Below, one piece after another: positions 60,714 to 64,000 of a stretch of DNA of 64,000 nt (position 1 is the stretch's first letter; every line of letters starts with the position of its first letter). The translations under genes and the position numbers were made by a program. The stretch lies in IMG/VR virus record IMGVR_UViG_3300020152_000023, positions 1-64,000 of that record, one strand, 5' to 3'. This DNA is from a virus. The notes under the pieces are model-generated. The model was not told where the DNA came from, did no database searches, and was given only the letters and a program-made list of their open reading frames with translations.

Positions 60714-61145
60714 TTAGACTACGGAATCGCCGTCGTCGCCACCGCCATCGCCACCGAACTCGGCCAGCACGTCGTCAACATCCTCGCCCTCAATGACGCG
60801 ATCCAGAATCGCGAAGGCGTCGGGCCAGATGCTCGGATCAGCTTCGGTCATCTTCGGCACGTCGAAATGGCCGTTGATCTTCTTCACGATGGCAACGCGC
60901 TCATCGCGTTCGTCCTTGTCGGTGACCTTGAGGTACTCGCCGAACTTCTTCTGCACGTCCTCAAGCTTGATCTTCTTCGGGCCGGCCGGCTTGGTCCCGC
61001 CGGGTTTGGTTCCGGCCGGCTTGGTCCCGGCGTCGCCAGATGCCGCACCGCCGGCCTTGCCGCTCGCCTTCACGAATGATTCGAGGGCGGTGGTATGCTT
61101 GTTGAGCGCTTCAGTCAGCGCCCTCATTTCAGCTTCGATTGGCAT
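60714..61145 (-). CDS. First gene of replication operon, function unknown
   Basis: 143 residues. N-terminal helix (ALTEALNKHTTALESFVKAS), a linker of repeated GTKPAG/GTKPGG units (residues 40-58), a small helical domain (IKLEDVQKKFGEYLKVT to VIEGEDVDDVLAEF) and an acidic end GDDGDSVV. AAGGAG precedes the ATG. Possibly a helicase-loader or SSB-partner type protein. Confidence 0.65.
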   Translation of the reverse strand: MPIEAEMRALTEALNKHTTALESFVKASGKAGGAASGDAGTKPAGTKPGGTKPAGPKKIKLEDVQKKFGEYLKVTDKDERDERVAIVKKINGHFDVPKMTEADPSIWPDAFAILDRVIEGEDVDDVLAEFGGDGGGDDGDSVV

Positions 61146-61174
61146 ATGTTCTCCTTATGATCACGGTGAGCCGG

Positions 61175-61186
61175 GGTCAATTGACC
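61175..61186. promoter_or_regulatory. 12-bp perfect palindrome at leftward start site
   Basis: GGTCAATTGACC lies at the predicted transcription start of the leftward replication operon. A second operator type, different from the 17-bp palindrome. Confidence 0.45.
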
Positions 61187-61192
61187 ATTTTC

Positions 61193-61222
61193 CGTATAGG
61201 CCTGCGCAAAGGGACTTGTCAA
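61193..61222 (-). promoter_or_regulatory. Leftward promoter of the replication/structural block
   Basis: Minus strand TTGACA (61222-61217), 18-bp spacer, TATACG (61198-61193). Consensus -35. Its -35 box overlaps operator site 5, so one bound regulator could block both directions. Confidence 0.65.
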
Positions 61223-61244
61223 CAATTAGTTGGCAGTTTATATG
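61216..61244 (+). promoter_or_regulatory. Rightward promoter with palindromic operator (site 5)
   Basis: TTGTCA (61216-61221), 17-bp spacer, TATATG (61239-61244). Operator GTCAACAATTAGTTGGC (61218-61234). The next gene is an HTH protein at 61270, the expected layout for an autoregulated repressor. Confidence 0.7.
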
Positions 61245-61269
61245 CAATCTCGATATCAGGAGCCCCGGA

Positions 61270-61545
61270 ATGAACCCAACGGAAACGCTGCATGACTTGC
61301 TCATCCGAGCGTGCCCCCCGCATAGCCGGCAACAGAATTCGGCCGGCCGGTGGGTCTATCTCCCCGATGAAAAAGGCTCGTACAAAAGTATCGCGATCCT
61401 CGCAAGCCTGCTCGGGATGTCGGCGTGGGGCGTCCAAAAGTGGTGCAAATCCAACCATATCCCCCCGCGCCGGGCGGCGCAGATCGTGGACTTGAACCCC
61501 GGCGAAGTCTCTCTTGCGGATTTTGGCCGCTTCATTTACATGTGA
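61270..61545 (+). CDS. Cro/YdaS-like HTH repressor candidate
   Basis: 91 residues, AGGAG eight bases before the ATG. IAILASLLGMSAWGVQKWCKSNHIPPRRA (about residues 40-68) is a Cro/YdaS-type helix-turn-helix, with an N-terminal extension of 35 residues. Immediately downstream of operator site 5 and divergent from the replication operon, as lambda cro/cI-type regulators are. Best candidate for the protein binding the five palindromes. Confidence 0.75.
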   Translation: MNPTETLHDLLIRACPPHSRQQNSAGRWVYLPDEKGSYKSIAILASLLGMSAWGVQKWCKSNHIPPRRAAQIVDLNPGEVSLADFGRFIYM

Positions 61546-61612
61546 TTTCCTTGTGAGAGCTACCAACTTCTCGTAGTCTCTTGCTTACAAGGCTTCCTGA
61601 CAGGATTCGGAC

Positions 61613-61852
61613 ATGGCGTATGTTGTGGACCGGCGGGACAACCGCTGGAATGATGCCGTTTGGCGTACAGAAACCCTTCTCTTGCTGATGTCCGAACACG
61701 GGCTCACCGTGGCGGATATTGCCCATTATTTCGGCCGCGCCACCAGCACCGTCTCCCACTGGCGATCCGGGCTCCACGTCGTCATCCCCAAGGATACCTT
61801 GCGTCTCCTGATGCTCGAATTGGCGCTCGGGGGTAAGAATGCCATCACATAA
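61613..61852 (+). CDS. Second HTH regulator
   Basis: 79 residues. LTVADIAHYFGRATSTVSHWRSG (about residues 31-53) is a typical XRE/Cro-like HTH. Follows the first regulator after a 67-bp gap containing CTTGTGAGAG and CTCTTGCTTACAAG arms of an imperfect inverted repeat. Its end overlaps the primase gene by 14 bp. Confidence 0.75.
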   Translation: MAYVVDRRDNRWNDAVWRTETLLLLMSEHGLTVADIAHYFGRATSTVSHWRSGLHVVIPKDTLRLLMLELALGGKNAIT

Positions 61853-64000
61853 GCATAACCTGATAACCGTAAGGTGGTCTGAAGGCTCGGGTAAAAATCT
61901 CGCCAAGACTAAGAACATGTCGGCTCACTGGCCGAAGTTCTATAAACAGTTCGAAAAGCCGTTTGTCACGCCTGAGAAGCGCAAAGCTTTCGACAAGATG
62001 TCGAAAGAGCAACAGGACGATCTCAAAAAGATCAACGGGTGGGTGTCCGGTGCGCAGTTCGAAGGCAAATGGCGCAACAAGCGCAACTTGCTTCCGCGCA
62101 ACTTGGTCACCATCGATATCGACTATGCGCCGGATCACATCCTTGAGCTGATCGAGCTGGGGTTGATCGGCGTCAACATGTATGTCGGCCTTTGGCATTC
62201 GTCCCGGCGGCATACCCCCAAGAGCCCCCGCGTGCGCGGCTTCTTCCCGCTCTCGCGCGAGGTGACGACTGACGAGTACACGGCTATCGTCCGTCATCTC
62301 GGCAAGCTCATTGACGAAGACATGAAAACCGTCGATCCGGTGAGTTACCGGCCGGCGCAGATGATGTTCCGGCCGACGTGCTCGGTGGACGACGCCAAGC
62401 ACTACTTCTTCCACCTCCAGTCGGACGACTCGCATGAGGTGATCGACGCCGACGACATGCTTGCCGAGATAGACCGCCGCTATGGCGACTGGCGCGATCA
62501 CGCATGCCTGCCCCGACATCCCGACGAAGAGAAGTACCGCCGCCGGGCCGACAAGGCCGAAGACCCTCTTGAGAAGCAAGGCCCCGTCGGTGACTTGTGC
62601 CGCGCCTACCCCGATATCGAGGTGGGCATGGAGCACTTCCTAGAGGGCGTCTACACGCCCGGCGACACGGACGGCCGCTACACCTATGCCGGCGCAACCA
62701 GCTCCAACGGCGCGGTCATCTACGAAGGCAAATTCCTCTATTCGCACCATGGCACCGATCCGGTTTGCGATCAGCTCGTGAACCTTTGGGATTTGGTTCG
62801 CATCCACAAGTTCGGCGATCTCGACACCAAGGGCGACGATTACGAGCACATGCGCGACCGGCCGAGCTGGAAAGCGATGATGGATTTCGTCAAGCGCGAT
62901 CCGGGCTATCGCGATGAGCAAGTGGCGCGTAAGTTTTCAGCAATCCACGAGCGTTTCTCTGAAGAGGTTGAGGCAGATGAATCGGATGGCGATGGTTCTG
63001 AGGATGGCGGAGAGGGAGAATCTGAGCCTGAAACAGACGGCGAGACTCCTTCGAGCCGTCGAGATAATCGAGGATCAGGAACGCGCCACGATACGCGCTC
63101 TCGAAGCCATGAACGAACGTCTTCGGCAAATGGGCCGCGAGATCGTGGAGATGATGACGGAGAAAGTAGCTCACCAGATGGTGACAGCGATGGCGACGCT
63201 ACCGACGACGGCTGGAAATCCGCTTTTGAAGGCATCGAACCTGAAGAAGGCCAACCGGACGACTACGATCCATTCGAAGACCTTGTGGGCTCCGGCCCCC
63301 GGCAAAAAGCTTCATCATCCAAGGCCCGCAAAGCGCGGACGTTCGACAAGCCGTCGTCTCGGTGGCTAACCCGGCTGATCGATTACACCGACAACGGCGA
63401 GATCAAGCCGACGGTGACCAACATCCAGACGATCTTGCGCAACGATAAGCGATTCTGGGGCAAGATCGCGTTCAACGAGCTGAATCAGAACATCGTCCTC
63501 CTAGACGACATCGATCCGGGCATTCCGGGCTTGCCCAAGCTGCGCTGCGCCGATAGGTTCAATGGCGACCGCTGGCAGGACCACATGTCGGGCATCCTGC
63601 ATCTTGTGCTCGAAGCGCAGCATTCCGACGATATCGCCGGATTCGGCATGCGAGTGGGCATTTCCGACGTAGAAATGGCACTGGCCGCCGTCGCAAGAGG
63701 CAATAATTTCAACCCCGTCACAGAGCACTTGTTGAGCTTGGAGGGCTCACATGACGGGGAGGCGCGAGCCCCTACGTTGTTCGTAGACTATTTCGGGGAG
63801 CCCGACTCTCCCTACGTTCGCGAAGTCGCCATGCTGGCGCTCATCGCCTCGATAGATCGCGCGTTCAATCCCGGCCACAAATGGGATAACATGATGATCA
63901 TCGAAGGCCCGCAGGGTTGCCGGAAATCCACGTTCGTCCATAACCTCTCGCCCGATCCGAAGTGGTTCGGTGAGCTGCACGCGCGGCTTGACGACTTCGG
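61839..64000 (+). CDS. AEP primase + VapE-type helicase, cut by window edge
   Basis: At least 720 codons open from ATG 61839 to the last base. N-terminal part: IDIDY (92-96), LWHSSR (118-123) and PAQMMFRP fit the catalytic hDhD, sxH and third motif of archaeo-eukaryotic primases (prim-pol). Residues about 368-485 are a disordered, acidic/Ser-rich linker. From about 500 a VapE-like region begins (TNIQTILRNDKRFWGKIAFNE, VDYFGEPDSPYVREV), with Walker A as EGPQGCRKSTF near 690, Arg in place of the usual Gly. Likely the phage primase-helicase. Confidence 0.85.
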   Translation, partial: MPSHKHNLITVRWSEGSGKNLAKTKNMSAHWPKFYKQFEKPFVTPEKRKAFDKMSKEQQDDLKKINGWVSGAQFEGKWRNKRNLLPRNLVTIDIDYAPDHILELIELGLIGVNMYVGLWHSSRRHTPKSPRVRGFFPLSREVTTDEYTAIVRHLGKLIDEDMKTVDPVSYRPAQMMFRPTCSVDDAKHYFFHLQSDDSHEVIDADDMLAEIDRRYGDWRDHACLPRHPDEEKYRRRADKAEDPLEKQGPVGDLCRAYPDIEVGMEHFLEGVYTPGDTDGRYTYAGATSSNGAVIYEGKFLYSHHGTDPVCDQLVNLWDLVRIHKFGDLDTKGDDYEHMRDRPSWKAMMDFVKRDPGYRDEQVARKFSAIHERFSEEVEADESDGDGSEDGGEGESEPETDGETPSSRRDNRGSGTRHDTRSRSHERTSSANGPRDRGDDDGESSSPDGDSDGDATDDGWKSAFEGIEPEEGQPDDYDPFEDLVGSGPRQKASSSKARKARTFDKPSSRWLTRLIDYTDNGEIKPTVTNIQTILRNDKRFWGKIAFNELNQNIVLLDDIDPGIPGLPKLRCADRFNGDRWQDHMSGILHLVLEAQHSDDIAGFGMRVGISDVEMALAAVARGNNFNPVTEHLLSLEGSHDGEARAPTLFVDYFGEPDSPYVREVAMLALIASIDRAFNPGHKWDNMMIIEGPQGCRKSTFVHNLSPDPKWFGELHARLDDF

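Noticed and set aside
61845-62636. 263-codon leftward frame opposite the primase
   Set aside because: Antisense of the AEP domain; no start signal and no recognisable family.
62914-63369. 151-codon rightward frame within the primase gene
   Set aside because: Overlaps the disordered linker of the larger open gene in another frame, with no ribosome site; the larger frame is open for over 700 codons.
1-64000. CRISPR array or insertion sequence
   Set aside because: No series of repeats with uniform spacers, and no transposase or terminal inverted repeats were seen; the only endonuclease-type mobile gene is the HNH-AP2 at 14538.
1-64000. Integrase, excisionase or attachment site
   Set aside because: No tyrosine or serine recombinase motifs in any long frame; the tRNA-Gln is a complete phage tRNA without a duplicated 3' end nearby, so temperate lifestyle is not supported within this window.

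Overview
This window is a large GC-rich piece of a tailed-phage genome (or prophage), with gene after gene of phage type and no housekeeping genes. The host is probably an alphaproteobacterium: there is a GapR/DUF2312 protein, otherwise typical of that class, a perfect CtrA-type box (TTAA-N7-TTAAC), and DUF932, DUF2800 and DUF2815 genes of the kind often seen in such phages. The virion genes form a lambda-type long-tailed (siphovirus) set: lambda-like terminase, gpW, portal, S49 protease, decoration protein, E-family capsid, tail tube, frameshifted tail chaperone, tape measure with a lysozyme domain, and a DUF2163/BR0599 tail tip. No integrase is visible, so lifestyle cannot be decided here.

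Layout. (1) 1-816: C-rich, strand-biased non-coding DNA, then three TGTAG-N4-CTACA repeats and a strong promoter. (2) 817-5107: a rightward operon of small, mostly unknown proteins plus DUF932, ending in a clear terminator. (3) 5108-5715: a gene-free region with GTTAACC repeats, a CtrA-type box and two 26-bp direct repeats. (4) 5716-20555: rightward early genes, tightly ATGA-coupled: tRNA-Gln, many orphans, two MazG-like proteins, HNH-AP2 endonuclease, DUF3310, GapR, HicA-like and MT-A70 methylase. A roughly 360-nt structured RNA at about 7207-7560 contains a tRNA body in circularly permuted order. (5) 61145 down to 20527: a leftward block of about 40 kb that reads replication (DUF2815, DUF2800 nuclease, family A polymerase, VRR-NUC, SNF2 helicase), packaging, head, tail, fibres, lysis. 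(6) 61270-64000: divergent rightward HTH regulators and a large AEP primase/VapE-type helicase that is cut by the window edge.

Regulation. One near-identical 17-bp palindrome (consensus [GA]CCAACAAA[TA]AGTTGG[TC]) lies inside five promoters: before the structured RNA, before the 11695 gene, before the 16041 gene, in front of the lysis genes (minus strand), and between the divergent replication operon and the HTH gene at 61270. The simplest model is that the 61270 protein, or its neighbour at 61613, is the shared repressor and controls early, replication and lysis units together.

Most noteworthy: the permuted tRNA-like RNA; the five-site operator regulon; a roughly 21-residue G-Y-L-P-T-A repeat that fills the end of a 1049-residue virion protein and also sits as a C-terminal tag on two unrelated virion proteins; and a recurrent acidic-plus-hydrophobic C-terminus on early and replication proteins.
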